A stretch of 64,000 bases of DNA. It comes from Kibdelosporangium sp. MJ126-NF4 (GTDB taxonomy: Bacteria > Actinomycetota > Actinomycetes > Mycobacteriales > Pseudonocardiaceae). The translations under genes were made by a program, and so were the position numbers. The notes beneath the pieces were generated by a model, which was not told the origin of the DNA, did not search any database, and saw only the letters and a program-made list of their open reading frames with translations. Where the stretch lies: positions 62,001 through 126,000 of the forward strand of contig NZ_CDME01000008.1 of the NCBI RefSeq assembly GCF_000826545.1. Reading direction: 5' to 3'. Positions 1 to 9,040 of the stretch are shown here, piece after piece. Position 1 is the stretch's first letter. Every line of letters starts with the position of its first letter.

Positions 1-612
1 TCGCCCGAGCCGGGGAAGAACAAGACCCGTGAGTACGTGCTCAAGGGCCTGGGACTGGTACTCGTCGCGGTGGTGTCGGGCATGCTGTGGTGGCTGATCC
101 AGCAGGGCGGCAACACGACCTCCTCGTCGGACGACACCGGTGGCACCACCAAGCCGAAGACGAAGTACGAGTTCGTCAAGCACGAGCAGGTGGCCCAGCC
201 GGTGCGCGACAGCAACTGCGTGAACGCCTCGTACAACGACGTCAAGAAGTTCTTCGAGAAGAACCCGTGCGTCCAACTGACCCGCGAGCTCTATGTCCTC
301 ACGGTTGACGGCCGAAAGGCCTACACCTCGGTGGCCGTCGTCCGGATGCGCACCCCCGCCGAGGCACAGCAGTTGCTGCAGATGACCGAGGCCGACAACA
401 CCGGCAACGTCAACGACCTGGTCAGGGAAGGCCGCGTGAAGGTGCCGGGGCTGAAGTCGCTGTCCAAGAACAACGGGTTCGCCAACAAGATCGACGGCAA
501 CGACGTGATCATCGTCGAGTCGGACTTCGAGAACGGCAAGAAAGAGGACGAGATCAAGCTCGACGACATCTCCCAGGACGCGCTGGCCAAGGCCAACGAG
601 ATCAAGAACTAG
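1..612 (+). CDS. Single-pass membrane-anchored protein of unknown function (5' end outside window)
   Basis: The frame is open to the left window edge (SPEPGKNKTREYV precede the GTG at 37), so the gene almost certainly begins outside; GTG 37 is only an internal candidate. Of 203 visible residues, about 16-33 (GLGLVLVAVVSGMLWWLI) form one membrane segment. The rest is a Lys/Asp/Ser-rich part, probably extracytoplasmic, with two Cys (in DSNCVN and KNPCVQ) that could pair. No family recognised. It runs convergently into the ferritin-like gene, overlapping it by 11 nt, so the two genes end in each other. Confidence 0.7.
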   Translation, partial: SPEPGKNKTREYVLKGLGLVLVAVVSGMLWWLIQQGGNTTSSSDDTGGTTKPKTKYEFVKHEQVAQPVRDSNCVNASYNDVKKFFEKNPCVQLTRELYVLTVDGRKAYTSVAVVRMRTPAEAQQLLQMTEADNTGNVNDLVREGRVKVPGLKSLSKNNGFANKIDGNDVIIVESDFENGKKEDEIKLDDISQDALAKANEIKN

Positions 613-1087
613 CCGGTAGCCCCGGCATCGCCGGTGTCGCGGGATGTGCGCCCGCCGCCTTGCGCCACCTCGTCGCGCGGACCGCGGAGCTCGTCAGCGC
701 CTCCAGCGCGGTCTTGCGCAGATCGACGTCGTCGGTGTGTTCCAGCACCGACCGCCATGCCACGGCCGCGTCCGACTCGGCGATCGCCAGGACGGCGAGG
801 CTTGAGGCCTGGTCGCTCACGGGCTGCGGCGGCACGTAGGCGGCCTCGGCTGGTTTCGGCGTGGCATTGCCCGCCGTCAGCGCCCGCTCTATCGCGTCAC
901 GGCGGGCCCGGTGGGTGGTCACGCCCTCGTTCAGCGGTGCGTTGAACGAACTCGGCAGGAACGCGCTGACCAGGCCGTAGGTCCAGATCGCCCCGTGCTC
1001 GGCGCCCAGCGCCTGCTGCACCGCGTCGACCGAGTCGGCGGGGACGGTCTTCGCCACAGCGCTGGACGTCGTGGTCGGCTGAGTCAT
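602..1087 (-). CDS. DUF4439 ferritin-like protein
   Basis: 161 residues. The Ala-rich four-helix pattern, with Glu/His in GAEHGAIWTYG near the N-terminus and AESDAAVAWRSVLEHT in the second half, matches the DUF4439 ferritin-like domain common in actinobacteria. Biochemical role unknown; iron binding is only inferred from the fold. Its ATG overlaps the stop of the upstream putative lipoprotein gene (ATGA, 1086-1089), so the two are one transcript and probably co-translated. No signal peptide is visible. Confidence 0.8.
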   Translation of the reverse strand: MTQPTTTSSAVAKTVPADSVDAVQQALGAEHGAIWTYGLVSAFLPSSFNAPLNEGVTTHRARRDAIERALTAGNATPKPAEAAYVPPQPVSDQASSLAVLAIAESDAAVAWRSVLEHTDDVDLRKTALEALTSSAVRATRWRKAAGAHPATPAMPGLPASS

Positions 1088-1539
1088 CAGATCACCTCAC
1101 GCAGGCTCGCGCACCCGGCTGCGATCGATCCCAGCAACCCGGCCCGGTAACGGGACACCGACGGGACGAGTTCGCCCGCCTGCTTCTCGGCCGCCTTCAA
1201 CGCCTCGACCATCTTCTGCTTCGTCGCGGGGGCGGGAGCCGCGGCTGTGGTCGACGACGGCGGCGCGGACGCGGTGGTCTTCGGCGGGCGCTCCCGGTCC
1301 ACTTCGGCCTGCAACGCTGCCGCGTGCGCCGTGCGCGCCTTCGCGACCTCGCCCGCGCTGGCGGCGAGATCCGGTGCGGACTGGGCCAGCGCGGTCGCCG
1401 CGGCGGCGTCCTTGCGAGCCTGTTCGGCCAACGCTGCCAACGGATCCGGCGGCGGTGGCTGCTTGGGCTCCGCGGTACAGGCTGGCACCAGCGGGACGGC
1501 CAACACCGCCAGCAGGGCACGCCGGGAAACGCTCTTCAC
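1087..1539 (-). CDS. Small putative lipoprotein, partner of the DUF4439 gene
   Basis: 150 residues from a GTG at 1539. The N-terminus MKSVSRRALLAVLAVPLVPAC has twin Arg, a hydrophobic core and a Cys in lipobox-like position (VPAC, residue 21), suggesting Tat- or Sec-exported lipoprotein. The rest is Ala/Pro/Lys-rich and helical with no recognised domain. It lies directly upstream of the DUF4439 gene (4-nt overlap) and is divergent from rimP; an inverted repeat at 1550-1577 occupies the shared upstream region. Function unknown. Confidence 0.7.
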   Translation of the reverse strand: MKSVSRRALLAVLAVPLVPACTAEPKQPPPPDPLAALAEQARKDAAAATALAQSAPDLAASAGEVAKARTAHAAALQAEVDRERPPKTTASAPPSSTTAAAPAPATKQKMVEALKAAEKQAGELVPSVSRYRAGLLGSIAAGCASLREVI

Positions 1540-1549
1540 AAGGGGCCAT

Positions 1550-1577
1550 CCTGCCAGCCCGTCGAACGGCTGGCAGG
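1550..1577. promoter_or_regulatory. Inverted repeat in the divergent lipoprotein/rimP region
   Basis: Perfect 10-bp arms CCTGCCAGCC (1550-1559) and GGCTGGCAGG (1568-1577) with an 8-nt loop, 11 nt upstream of the lipoprotein GTG. A -10-like TACGCT (1597-1602) and a 14-bp palindrome CTCGATCGATCGAG (1615-1628) follow towards rimP. It could be an operator or a leader hairpin for the minus-strand gene; position alone cannot decide. Confidence 0.45.
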
Positions 1578-1657
1578 CGGCCTCCGCTGGACGAGATACG
1601 CTGGGCGCTACACACTCGATCGATCGAGACCATCATCCAGAACAGGAGCGGCGGAAC

Positions 1658-2179
1658 GTGGCGAACCAGCAAGGTGATCTCGGGGCGGCGCTGGAGCCCG
1701 TCGTGCGGGACGCCGTTGGCGCGGCGGGCTTCGAGCTCGAACAGCTCGACGTTCAGCGCGCCGGTCGTCGCAGCCTGCTCAAAGTGGTGGTCGACGCCGA
1801 GAACGGCATCGAGCTCGACCAGGTCGCGAGCGTCAGCCGCTCGCTGGCGGTCGTGCTCGACGAGCACGACCACGTGCTGGGCGGCCCGTACACCCTGGAA
1901 GTGACCTCGCCGGGGCTGGACAGGCCGCTGACCAAGCCGAGGCACTGGCGGCGGGCGCGGCTGCGCCTGGTGAAGGTGCGCACCGCCGAGGAGACGTTCA
2001 CCGGCCGCGTCGGCGAGACCGGCGAGGACGACGTGCAGATGCTGGTCGGCAGCGAGCTGCGGCAGGTGCCGTTCGACGCCGTCGAGCACGCCGTGGTCGA
2101 GATCGAGTTCAAGCAACCACCGCCGGAGGAGTTGGCCCGGCTGGGCGAGGAAAACGGGAGCCAGGAGGGGGAACGGTGA
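1658..2179 (+). CDS. rimP: Ribosome maturation factor RimP
   Basis: 173 residues from GTG 1658 ([16 protein letters not shown]), chosen because the family starts here; in-frame codons further upstream lie in the divergent promoter. RimP assists 30S subunit assembly. The N-terminal alpha/beta domain contains [10 protein letters not shown] and [17 protein letters not shown], the family signature; the C-terminal beta-barrel (about 100-165) follows. First gene of the rimP-nusA-ylxR-infB operon, overlapping nusA by GTGA. The C-terminal tail is acidic. Confidence 0.95.
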   Translation: MANQQGDLGAALEPVVRDAVGAAGFELEQLDVQRAGRRSLLKVVVDAENGIELDQVASVSRSLAVVLDEHDHVLGGPYTLEVTSPGLDRPLTKPRHWRRARLRLVKVRTAEETFTGRVGETGEDDVQMLVGSELRQVPFDAVEHAVVEIEFKQPPPEELARLGEENGSQEGER

Positions 2180-3192
2180 ACGTCGACATCGCCGCTCTGC
2201 GCGCCATCGAGCGCGACAAGGACATTCCATTCGAGACGGTGATCGAGGCCATCGAGACGGCACTGCTCACCGCGTACAAGCACACCGACGGGCACGTTCC
2301 GCACGCCAAGATCGACATCGACAAGCGGACCGGCGTGGTCCGCGTGCTCGCCCAGCAGCTCGGCCCGGCCGGTGAGGTCGTCGAGGAGTGGGACGACACC
2401 CCGGAGGGCTTCGGCCGGATCGCGGCGACCACCGCGCGCCAGGTCATCCTGCAGCGCCTGCGGGACGCCGAGCACGAGAAGACCTTCGGCGAGTTCGCCG
2501 CCAAGGAAGGCGAGATCGTCGCGGGCGTCGTGCAGCGCGACGCGCGGGCGAACTCGCGGGGCATGGTCGTGGTCCAAGTCGGTGACACCGAGGGCGTGCT
2601 GCCGCAGGCCGAGCAGGTGCCGGGCGAGCGCTACGAGCACGGTGTGCGGATCAAGTGCTACGTCCTCGGCGTCACGCGCGGTGCCCGCGGCCCGCAGATC
2701 ACGCTGTCACGGACGCACCCGAACCTGGTGCGCAGGCTGTTCGCGCTCGAGGTCCCAGAGATCGCCGACGGCACCGTCGAGATCCCGGCCGTCGCACGTG
2801 AGGCAGGACACAGATCCAAGATCGCGGTGCGCTCCACAGTCGCCGGAGTCAACGCCAAGGGCGCGTGTATCGGACCGATGGGCGCTCGAGTCCGAAATGT
2901 GATGAGCGAGCTGGCCGGTGAGAAGATCGACATCATCGACTTCTCCGAAGATCCGGCCACGTTCGTCGGGAATGCCCTCTCACCTGCGAAGGTTGTCTCC
3001 GTGCGGGTGGTCGACGAGCGCGCGAAGACCGCACGGGTGGTCGTGCCGGACTTCCAGCTGTCGCTCGCGATAGGTAAGGAAGGGCAAAACGCAAGGCTCG
3101 CCGCTCGGCTGACCGGGTGGCGTATCGACATCCGTAGCGACGCCGAGACTGCCGCGAACGCGGCTGGACCGACATCGGGTTCGGCTGAGTAG
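2176..3192 (+). CDS. nusA: Transcription termination/antitermination protein NusA
   Basis: 338 residues from GTG 2176 ([27 protein letters not shown]). Order: N-terminal RNA-polymerase-binding domain (about 1-125), S1 domain (about 127-195, [32 protein letters not shown]) and two KH domains (about 200-330, including [18 protein letters not shown] and [19 protein letters not shown]). It lacks the C-terminal acidic repeats of E. coli NusA, normal for actinobacteria. Modulates pausing, termination and rRNA antitermination. Translationally coupled to rimP by a 4-nt overlap. Confidence 0.97.
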   Translation: MNVDIAALRAIERDKDIPFETVIEAIETALLTAYKHTDGHVPHAKIDIDKRTGVVRVLAQQLGPAGEVVEEWDDTPEGFGRIAATTARQVILQRLRDAEHEKTFGEFAAKEGEIVAGVVQRDARANSRGMVVVQVGDTEGVLPQAEQVPGERYEHGVRIKCYVLGVTRGARGPQITLSRTHPNLVRRLFALEVPEIADGTVEIPAVAREAGHRSKIAVRSTVAGVNAKGACIGPMGARVRNVMSELAGEKIDIIDFSEDPATFVGNALSPAKVVSVRVVDERAKTARVVVPDFQLSLAIGKEGQNARLAARLTGWRIDIRSDAETAANAAGPTSGSAE

Positions 3193-3210
3193 GCGGTAGT
3201 AGGTAGAATC

Positions 3211-3582
3211 TTGACAGGTCGTCGTCGAGGGCCGGTTCCCGCACGTCGAGAGGGTCCCCCGGAAGGGCATGGCCCGATCCGGACGTGTGTGGGCTGCCGA
3301 ACCAGGGCATCGGCCGAGGAATTACTGCGCGTGGTCGCCGAGGACGGGAAGCTCGTACCCGATCCGCGGCGGCGGCACGCTGGGAGGGGCGCTTGGGTGC
3401 ACCCCGTTCTGGCGTGCCTGGACTCCGCCGAGCGGAAGAAGGCGTTCCCCAGGGCGCTGCGCGTCCAGGGGGTGCTCGACACCGATGCGGTACGAGCCCA
3501 GATCGGGCCCGAGGCGGCCCGACCGACAGAAGACCAGATCTCTGGTCTAGCCGGACACAGGAAGCAGGTCGACCCGTCATGA
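3211..3582 (+). CDS. ylxR: YlxR/DUF448 RNA-binding protein
   Basis: 123 residues from TTG 3211. The DUF448 motifs GPIRTCVGCRTRASAEELLRVV and GRGAWVHPVLACLDSAERKKAF are complete; the family is a small basic nucleic-acid-binding protein reported to modulate RNase P and transcription. Typical position between nusA and infB. The start is uncertain because GTAGGTAGAATC upstream is only a weak ribosome site; an internal GTG would remove a basic N-terminal stretch of about 10 residues. The C-terminal ~30 residues are not conserved in the family. Confidence 0.88.
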   Translation: MTGRRRGPVPARREGPPEGHGPIRTCVGCRTRASAEELLRVVAEDGKLVPDPRRRHAGRGAWVHPVLACLDSAERKKAFPRALRVQGVLDTDAVRAQIGPEAARPTEDQISGLAGHRKQVDPS

Positions 3583-3672
3583 GTCAGCCGTGAAGCCGAC
3601 ACCATGAACGTGCGACGGTAGGACGAGGTCGAGCGGGTACTTTTGCCGCCGGCCTCCCCAGTGAGGAGAGCA

Positions 3673-6600
3673 GTGGCAGGCAAGGCCCGCGTGCACGAGC
3701 TCGCAAAAGAGCTCGGTGTCACGAGTAAAGAAGTACTCACGAAGCTCGCCGATCTCGGTGAGTACGTGAAGTCGGCGTCCTCCACCGTGGAGGCGCCGGT
3801 GGCGCGCAGGCTGAGGGATTCGTACCCGAAGTCGGGCGACGCCAAGGGCGCCAAGCCAGGCGGCGCCAAGCCGGGCCCGAGGCCCGGCCCGCCGGCACCG
3901 AAACCGGCTCCCAAGCCCCAGCAGCAGGCCCCAGCGGCCGCGGCGAGCGCTGCCCCGGCAGCCGCGCCGTCCGCCCCGCCTGCCGACAAACCGCCGGCCT
4001 CGAAGCCGGCACAGCAGCAGCCCGCTCCGGCGGCCGCGAGCACGTCGACGCCGTTCCAGGCACCCGCTGTCAAGCCACAGGGACAGGCGCCACAGGGACA
4101 GGCACAGAGCCCCGGCATGAAGCCAGGGCCGAGGCCTGGTCCGAAGCAGCAGCCGCAGCAGGCGCCGCAACAGCAACAGCAAGCGCCGCAGCAGCAGTCT
4201 CCGCAGCAGCAACAGCCTCAGCAGCAGCAGAGGCCAGCCGCCGCGAGGACAGACTCCCGCAACGACTCCCGCAACGAGGGGCAGTCGAGCAAGTCTCCGC
4301 GTCCAGGCCCGAGGCAGCAGCCCGCTCAGCAGGGTGGCGGCGGCGGCGGTGGCACCGTTCCGCCGCGTACGCAGTCGCCCAAGCCTGGTCCGCGTGCGCC
4401 GCGTCCGGGCAACAACCCGTTCGGTGTCGGCGGCGGCGCTCCCGCGCCTCGTCCGTCCGGACCTCGCCCTGGTGGCGGTGGCCAAGGCGGCGACCGTCCC
4501 GAGCGTGGCCCCCGTCCGGGTGGCGACCGTCAGGACCGCCCGCCGCGCGGTGATCGCGGTGACCGTCCGGCAGGCCCCAGGCCGAGCCCGGGCAACATGC
4601 CTCCGCGCCCGAACCCGGGCATGATGCCGCCGCGTCCGCAGCGGCCCGCCGGTGGTCCCGGTGGCGGCGGTGGCCGTGGTGGTCCCGGTGGCGGTGGCGG
4701 CGGCCGTGGTGGCCCCGGCGGTGGCGGCGGTGGCCGTCCCGGTGGTGGCGGCGGCGGAGGCGGTGGCTTCCGCGGCGGAGGCGGTGGTGGCGGAGGCGGT
4801 GGCTTCCGTCCCGGTGGCGGCGGTGGCGGTGGCGGCGGTTTCCGTCCCGGTGGCGGTGGCCCCGGTGGCGGTGGCGGCGGTGCTCCGGCCGGTGGTGGCG
4901 GTTTCCGCGGTGGCGGTGGCCGTCCCGGTGGTGGTGGCGGTCGCGGCGGTGCCGCGGGCGCGTTCGGCCGTCCCGGTGGTCCCTCGCGCCGCGGTCGCAA
5001 GTCCAAGCGCCAGAAGCGCCAGGAGTACATGGACAACATGCAGGCGCCGAGCGTCGGCGGTGTCCGGCTGCCCAAGGGCAGCGGGGAGACCATCCGGCTG
5101 CCGCGCGGTGCCTCGCTGACCGACTTCGCCGAGAAGATCAACGCCAACCCGGCCTCGCTGGTGCAGGTGCTGTTCCACCTCGGTGAGATGGTCACGGCGA
5201 CCCAGTCGGTCTCCGAGGAGCTCCTGGAGATCCTCGGCACCGAGATGAACTACAAGGTTCAGGTCGTCAGCCCGGAGGAGGAGGACCGCGAGCTCCTCGA
5301 GTCCTTCGACATCTCCTACGGCGAGTCCACCGGTGGCGAAGAGGCACTGGAGGCACGGCCGCCGGTCGTGACCGTCATGGGTCACGTCGACCACGGTAAG
5401 ACCCGACTGCTGGACACCATCCGCAAGGCCAACGTGATCGCTGGCGAAGCGGGCGGTATCACCCAGCACATCGGTGCCTACCAGGTGGCCGCGTCGCTCG
5501 AGGGCAAAGAGCGCCTGATCACCTTCATCGACACCCCGGGTCACGAGGCGTTCACCGCCATGCGTGCTCGTGGTGCGCAGGCCACGGACATCGCGGTGAT
5601 CGTGGTCGCGGCGGACGACGGTGTGATGCCGCAGACGGTGGAGGCGATCAACCACGCCCAGGCGGCCAACGTGCCGATCGTGGTCGCGGTGAACAAGATC
5701 GACAAGGAGGGGGCCAACCCCGCCAAGGTCCGCCAGCAGCTCACCGAGTACGGCCTGGTCGCCGAGGAGTACGGCGGCGAGACCATGTTCGTGGACATCT
5801 CGGCCAGGCAGAACATCAACATCGAGGGTCTGCTCGACGCGATCCTGCTGACCGCGGACGCGGCGCTGGACCTGCGGGCCAACCCGAACATGGAAGCCCA
5901 GGGTGTCGCGATCGAGGCCCACCTCGACCGTGGCCGCGGCCCTGTCGCGACCGTCCTGGTCCAGCGTGGTTCGCTGCGCGTCGGTGACTCGATCGTCGCC
6001 GGTGACGCGTACGGCCGCGTGCGCCGGATGGTCGACGAGTACAACGATGACGTCACGGTGGCAACGCCGTCGCGGCCGGTCCAGGTCATCGGCTTCACGT
6101 CGGTGCCGGGTGCCGGTGACACGTTCCTCGTGGTGGACGAGGACCGGGTGGCACGGCAGATCGCCGAGCGCCGCTCGGCCAGGACCCGCAACGCGCAGAA
6201 CGCCGCGAAGTTCAAGCGGTACTCGCTTGAGGACCTGGACTCGGCGCTGAAGGAGACCGGCGAGCTCACCTTGATCATCAAGGGCGACAACTCGGGTACC
6301 GTCGAGGCACTCGAGGACGCGCTGATGAAGATCGAGGTCGGCGACGAGGTCCAGGTGCGGGTCATCGACCGCGGTGTCGGTGGCATCACCAAGGCGAACG
6401 TCGACCTGGCGATCGCGTCCGGCGCGATCATCCTCGGCTTCAACGTGCGGGCCGAGGCGAAGGTGGCCGAGCAGGCCACCCGCGAAGGTATCGACGTCCG
6501 CTACTACTCGGTGATCTACCAGGCGATCGACGAGATCGAGCAGGCCCTCAAGGGCATGCTCAAGCCGGAGTACGAGGAGATCGAGCTCGGCCGCGCGGAA

Positions 6601-6873
6601 GTGCGCGACGTGTTCAAGTCCTCCAAGTTCGGCACGATCGCCGGTTGCCTGGTGATGTCCGGCGAGATCCGGCGCAACGCCAAGGCCAGGTTGATCCGCG
6701 ACAGCAAGGTGATCCAGGAGAGCCTCCCGGTCAGCTCGCTGCGTCGGTTCAAGGACGACGTGACCGAGGTCCGCGAGGGCTACGAGTGTGGTCTCACGCT
6801 CGGGTCGTACTCGGATCTCCGTGTCGACGACGTCATTGAGACCTTCGAGATGCGCGAGAAGCCGCGCGGCTGA
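3673..6873 (+). CDS. infB: Translation initiation factor IF-2
   Basis: 1066 residues from GTG 3673 ([25 protein letters not shown]), preferred over the TTG at 3643 because GAGGAG at 3663-3668 is properly spaced and the family begins this way. IF2_N domain (1-50), a Pro/Ala/Gln-rich linker (about 60-230), an RGG/Gly-rich linker (about 230-440), second IF2_N (about 455-530), then the GTPase: G1 GHVDHGKT (~570), DTPGHEAF (~620), NKID (~674), and domains II-IV. Recruits fMet-tRNA to the 30S subunit. The ~380-residue low-complexity linker is unusually long; a perfect hairpin follows the stop. Confidence 0.97.
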   Translation: MAGKARVHELAKELGVTSKEVLTKLADLGEYVKSASSTVEAPVARRLRDSYPKSGDAKGAKPGGAKPGPRPGPPAPKPAPKPQQQAPAAAASAAPAAAPSAPPADKPPASKPAQQQPAPAAASTSTPFQAPAVKPQGQAPQGQAQSPGMKPGPRPGPKQQPQQAPQQQQQAPQQQSPQQQQPQQQQRPAAARTDSRNDSRNEGQSSKSPRPGPRQQPAQQGGGGGGGTVPPRTQSPKPGPRAPRPGNNPFGVGGGAPAPRPSGPRPGGGGQGGDRPERGPRPGGDRQDRPPRGDRGDRPAGPRPSPGNMPPRPNPGMMPPRPQRPAGGPGGGGGRGGPGGGGGGRGGPGGGGGGRPGGGGGGGGGFRGGGGGGGGGGFRPGGGGGGGGGFRPGGGGPGGGGGGAPAGGGGFRGGGGRPGGGGGRGGAAGAFGRPGGPSRRGRKSKRQKRQEYMDNMQAPSVGGVRLPKGSGETIRLPRGASLTDFAEKINANPASLVQVLFHLGEMVTATQSVSEELLEILGTEMNYKVQVVSPEEEDRELLESFDISYGESTGGEEALEARPPVVTVMGHVDHGKTRLLDTIRKANVIAGEAGGITQHIGAYQVAASLEGKERLITFIDTPGHEAFTAMRARGAQATDIAVIVVAADDGVMPQTVEAINHAQAANVPIVVAVNKIDKEGANPAKVRQQLTEYGLVAEEYGGETMFVDISARQNINIEGLLDAILLTADAALDLRANPNMEAQGVAIEAHLDRGRGPVATVLVQRGSLRVGDSIVAGDAYGRVRRMVDEYNDDVTVATPSRPVQVIGFTSVPGAGDTFLVVDEDRVARQIAERRSARTRNAQNAAKFKRYSLEDLDSALKETGELTLIIKGDNSGTVEALEDALMKIEVGDEVQVRVIDRGVGGITKANVDLAIASGAIILGFNVRAEAKVAEQATREGIDVRYYSVIYQAIDEIEQALKGMLKPEYEEIELGRAEVRDVFKSSKFGTIAGCLVMSGEIRRNAKARLIRDSKVIQESLPVSSLRRFKDDVTEVREGYECGLTLGSYSDLRVDDVIETFEMREKPRG

Positions 6874-6881
6874 TTGCCATT

Positions 6882-6915
6882 CCGTGTGGGGCCTGGGTCC
6901 CCAGGCCCCACACGG
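6882..6915 (+). terminator. Perfect 16-bp hairpin after infB
   Basis: Arms 6882-6897 and 6900-6915 are exact reverse complements (start CCGTGTGGGG) with a 2-nt loop TC, beginning 8 nt after the infB stop and followed by GGGTTTCTTCCC. It looks like an intrinsic terminator or attenuator separating infB from the DUF503 gene and rbfA. Confidence 0.8.
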
Positions 6916-6950
6916 GTTTCTTCCCGACAAAGTCCCCATGGTGATGCCTG

Positions 6951-7247
6951 TTGTACGTCGGTGCGCTCGAGCTGGACATCCTGCTCGGTGACGTTCATTC
7001 GCTCAAAGAGAAACGGTCGGTCGTCCGTCCGGTCGTCGCGGAGCTGCGGCGCAAGTTCGAGGTCAGCGTGGCCGAGGCCGGGCATCTCGACCTGCACCGC
7101 CGTGCCCTGATCGGGGTCGCTGCGGTGGCACCGGACGCCTCGCACGTGCGTGAGCTGCTCAGTGCGTGCGAACGGCTCGTGACCGGCCGTCCCGAACTAC
7201 AGCTGCTCTCCGCCCGGCACCGTCTGATCGGTCCGGAGGACGAGTAG
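6951..7247 (+). CDS. ylxP: DUF503 (YlxP-like) protein
   Basis: 98 residues. [36 protein letters not shown] is the characteristic DUF503 N-terminus, a small ferredoxin-like protein found between infB and rbfA in many Gram-positives; function not established. TTG 6951 is the only start that keeps the family N-terminus; the nearby ATG/GTG codons at 6938-6944 are in another frame. Read together with rbfA (29-nt gap), both downstream of the infB hairpin. Confidence 0.88.
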   Translation: MYVGALELDILLGDVHSLKEKRSVVRPVVAELRRKFEVSVAEAGHLDLHRRALIGVAAVAPDASHVRELLSACERLVTGRPELQLLSARHRLIGPEDE

Positions 7248-7276
7248 TTTTATTGACGATTGAGGAGGGGAGCGCC

Positions 7277-7726
7277 GTGGCCGACCCGGCCCGCGCCCGC
7301 AAACTTGCGAAGCGGATCAAGCAAATCGTGGCGTCCGCACTGGAACACGAGGTCAAGGACCCCCGGCTGACGCTGGTGACCATCACCGACGTCAAGCTGA
7401 CCGGTGACCTGCAGGACGCGACCGTGTTCTACACGGTCTTCGGGGATTCGCTCAACGCCCCGCCGGACACCACAGGCGCGGCCTTGGCGCTCGAGAGTGC
7501 CAAGGGGGTGCTCCGTTCCCTCGTCGGTCAAGGTACCGGCGTCCGGTTCACGCCGACGCTGACGTTCCAAGCCGACACGATCCCCGAGGACGCCCGTCGG
7601 CTCGACGACCTGCTCGCCAAGGTCAAGGAAGCCGACGAGGAGGTCGCGCGGATCGCGAACGGCGCCAAGCCCGCGGGCGAGGCCGACCCCTACCGGCCGC
7701 CCCGCGAATCCGACCCCGAAGACTGA
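7277..7726 (+). CDS. rbfA: Ribosome-binding factor A
   Basis: 149 residues from GTG 7277, with GAGGAGGGG at 7262-7270 as ribosome site; earlier in-frame codons precede this site. RbfA features: basic first helix [44 protein letters not shown], then VFYTVFGD and the KH-like strand [26 protein letters not shown]. It matures the 16S 5' region on the 30S subunit. The acidic C-terminal tail is lineage specific. Last gene of the operon before a 24-bp-stem hairpin. Confidence 0.95.
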   Translation: MADPARARKLAKRIKQIVASALEHEVKDPRLTLVTITDVKLTGDLQDATVFYTVFGDSLNAPPDTTGAALALESAKGVLRSLVGQGTGVRFTPTLTFQADTIPEDARRLDDLLAKVKEADEEVARIANGAKPAGEADPYRPPRESDPED

Positions 7727-7735
7727 TTTTTCCGA

Positions 7736-7788
7736 GCAACCAATGTGGCCTTTGGTGCGCCAAACGCACCAAAGGCCACATTGGTTGC
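7736..7788. terminator. Perfect 24-bp-stem hairpin between rbfA and the methyltransferase gene (repeat family 2)
   Basis: Arms 7736-7759 and 7765-7788 are exact reverse complements around a 5-nt loop CCAAA. It sits between convergent genes, 9 nt after rbfA and 5 nt before the end of the minus-strand gene, so it can terminate both. The left arm (core CCAATGTGGCCTTTGGTGCG) recurs with one change as three tandem direct copies at 63181-63262, so it is also a repeat family. Confidence 0.8.
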
Positions 7789-7793
7789 ACAGG

Positions 7794-8828
7794 TTATCGG
7801 CGGCGGGCGACCACGATGTCCCGGATGATCGCCTGGTCGACCCGGTGCTTCAGGTCCAGGTACGGGCCGGTTTCTACCGGTTCGAGCCCGGCGCCCGCGA
7901 GGACGTCGGCCACGTCGTCCCGGCGTGCGACGTTCGTGTTCCACGAAATCCCCAGCGCCCCACCGGGTTTGAGCAGCTTGGCCCAGCCGGGCGCGGCCGC
8001 TTCGACCAGGTCGAGCGGGCTGCGGAGCAGGCCTTCCTGCTGGGTGCGGCTGCCGTGCTGCACGCCGTAGGGCGCGTCGGCGACGATCAGGTCGAAGCTG
8101 CCTGACTTGTAGAACTCGGCTGCTTTCGTTGTGTCGCCGTTGATGTACGTCAGGTCCAGCGCGTCGCCCGCTTTGTAGCTTTCCTTGGTGACGCCGACGG
8201 AGACGTGCAGCCGTTTGCCGATGTTCTTGTGCTCACGGCGAATCCGGGTTACTTCCGCCTCGTGCTTGAGCCGTTTGCGCTTCAGCCACGTCTGCAGGAA
8301 CGTCGAGTACGCCTCGAAGTCCTTGGTGTCGATGTCCAGCCCGGCCGTGTGGTAGCCGTACATCAGCGCTTGGTTGAGCGTGGTTCCCCTGCCGCACAAC
8401 GGGTCCAGCACCCTGAACCGGTGCTCGAGCATCTCGTTCGCGCGCGCGGAGGCGAGCAGGGTGACGTTCAGCAGCAGTTTGGTGAAGTGCTCGTTGGTCT
8501 TGCCCTGGTACTTCTGGATGGTGATCAGGTCGTCGTCGAACTTGTCCAGCGGTCGCAGTTCGACCGGTTCGAGCAGACGGCCCTCCTGCCGGAACAGCGC
8601 GTAGACGGTCGACATGTTCGCCAGGTAGTCGGCGTCCTTCGCGGTCAACTCGTCCGCGTCGAACGCGATGTACGGCACCCCGCCGATCCGCGTCTCGGCG
8701 ATGTCGGCGAGCTTGTTCCCCAGCACGGCCTGGTCGAACACGCCCAGCTCGGCGATGGTGAGCCCGATCGACGACTCGGCGTAGACCCGGTTCATCGCAG
8801 GGAGGACTAGTAGTGCGTAGCGGGCCAT
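7794..8828 (-). CDS. TRM11-like / UPF0020 family RNA methyltransferase
   Basis: 344 residues. The C-terminal Rossmann methyltransferase has the SAM loop RVLDPLCGRGTTLNQAL (about 139-155) and the catalytic-type motif FDLIVADAPYGVQHGS (DAPY in place of NPPY), followed by LLKPGGALGISWNT. This is the layout of TRM11/UPF0020 tRNA or rRNA N2-guanosine methyltransferases; a THUMP-like domain is not clearly visible in the N-terminal ~130 residues, so the substrate is unknown. Starts at ATG 8828, divergent from the ABC exporter. Confidence 0.8.
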   Translation of the reverse strand: MARYALLVLPAMNRVYAESSIGLTIAELGVFDQAVLGNKLADIAETRIGGVPYIAFDADELTAKDADYLANMSTVYALFRQEGRLLEPVELRPLDKFDDDLITIQKYQGKTNEHFTKLLLNVTLLASARANEMLEHRFRVLDPLCGRGTTLNQALMYGYHTAGLDIDTKDFEAYSTFLQTWLKRKRLKHEAEVTRIRREHKNIGKRLHVSVGVTKESYKAGDALDLTYINGDTTKAAEFYKSGSFDLIVADAPYGVQHGSRTQQEGLLRSPLDLVEAAAPGWAKLLKPGGALGISWNTNVARRDDVADVLAGAGLEPVETGPYLDLKHRVDQAIIRDIVVARRR

Positions 8829-8971
8829 CGTCTCCTGCGCAGTGCTGGCGGTCGGGTGTGGTGCGGGCGAGGAAGCTTATCTTTCGGCGAGGCGGACCGG
8901 AGAACGGGCCCGTCACCTGCGGCTTTCCCGGAATGTCGTAGTCCACCGCTACGGTCTGCGCATCGTGTGAG

Positions 8972-9002
8972 TTGACCTCGACAGTGCTTGAGGTCTCAGA
9001 CT
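8972..9002 (+). promoter_or_regulatory. SoxR/MerR-type operator-promoter of the ABC exporter
   Basis: TTGACC (8972-8977, -35) runs into a dyad GACCTC (8974-8979) / GAGGTC (8990-8995), and CAGACT (8997-9002) lies at the 19-bp spacing MerR-family activators require. The right half CTTGAGG matches the known SoxR-box half site (CCTCAAG-N4-CTTGAGG) exactly; the left half differs at two positions. It ends 38 nt before the exporter GTG. Regulation by a SoxR-like factor encoded elsewhere is inference. Confidence 0.55.
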
Positions 9003-9040
9003 GGGGAACACACGTCCGACACTGGCTTGGGGAGAGCACC

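Noticed and set aside
3577..6939. Long minus-strand open frame opposite infB
   Set aside because: Antisense to a certain gene; its low-complexity Thr/Ala/Arg-rich protein is a by-product of the Gly/Pro codon repeats.
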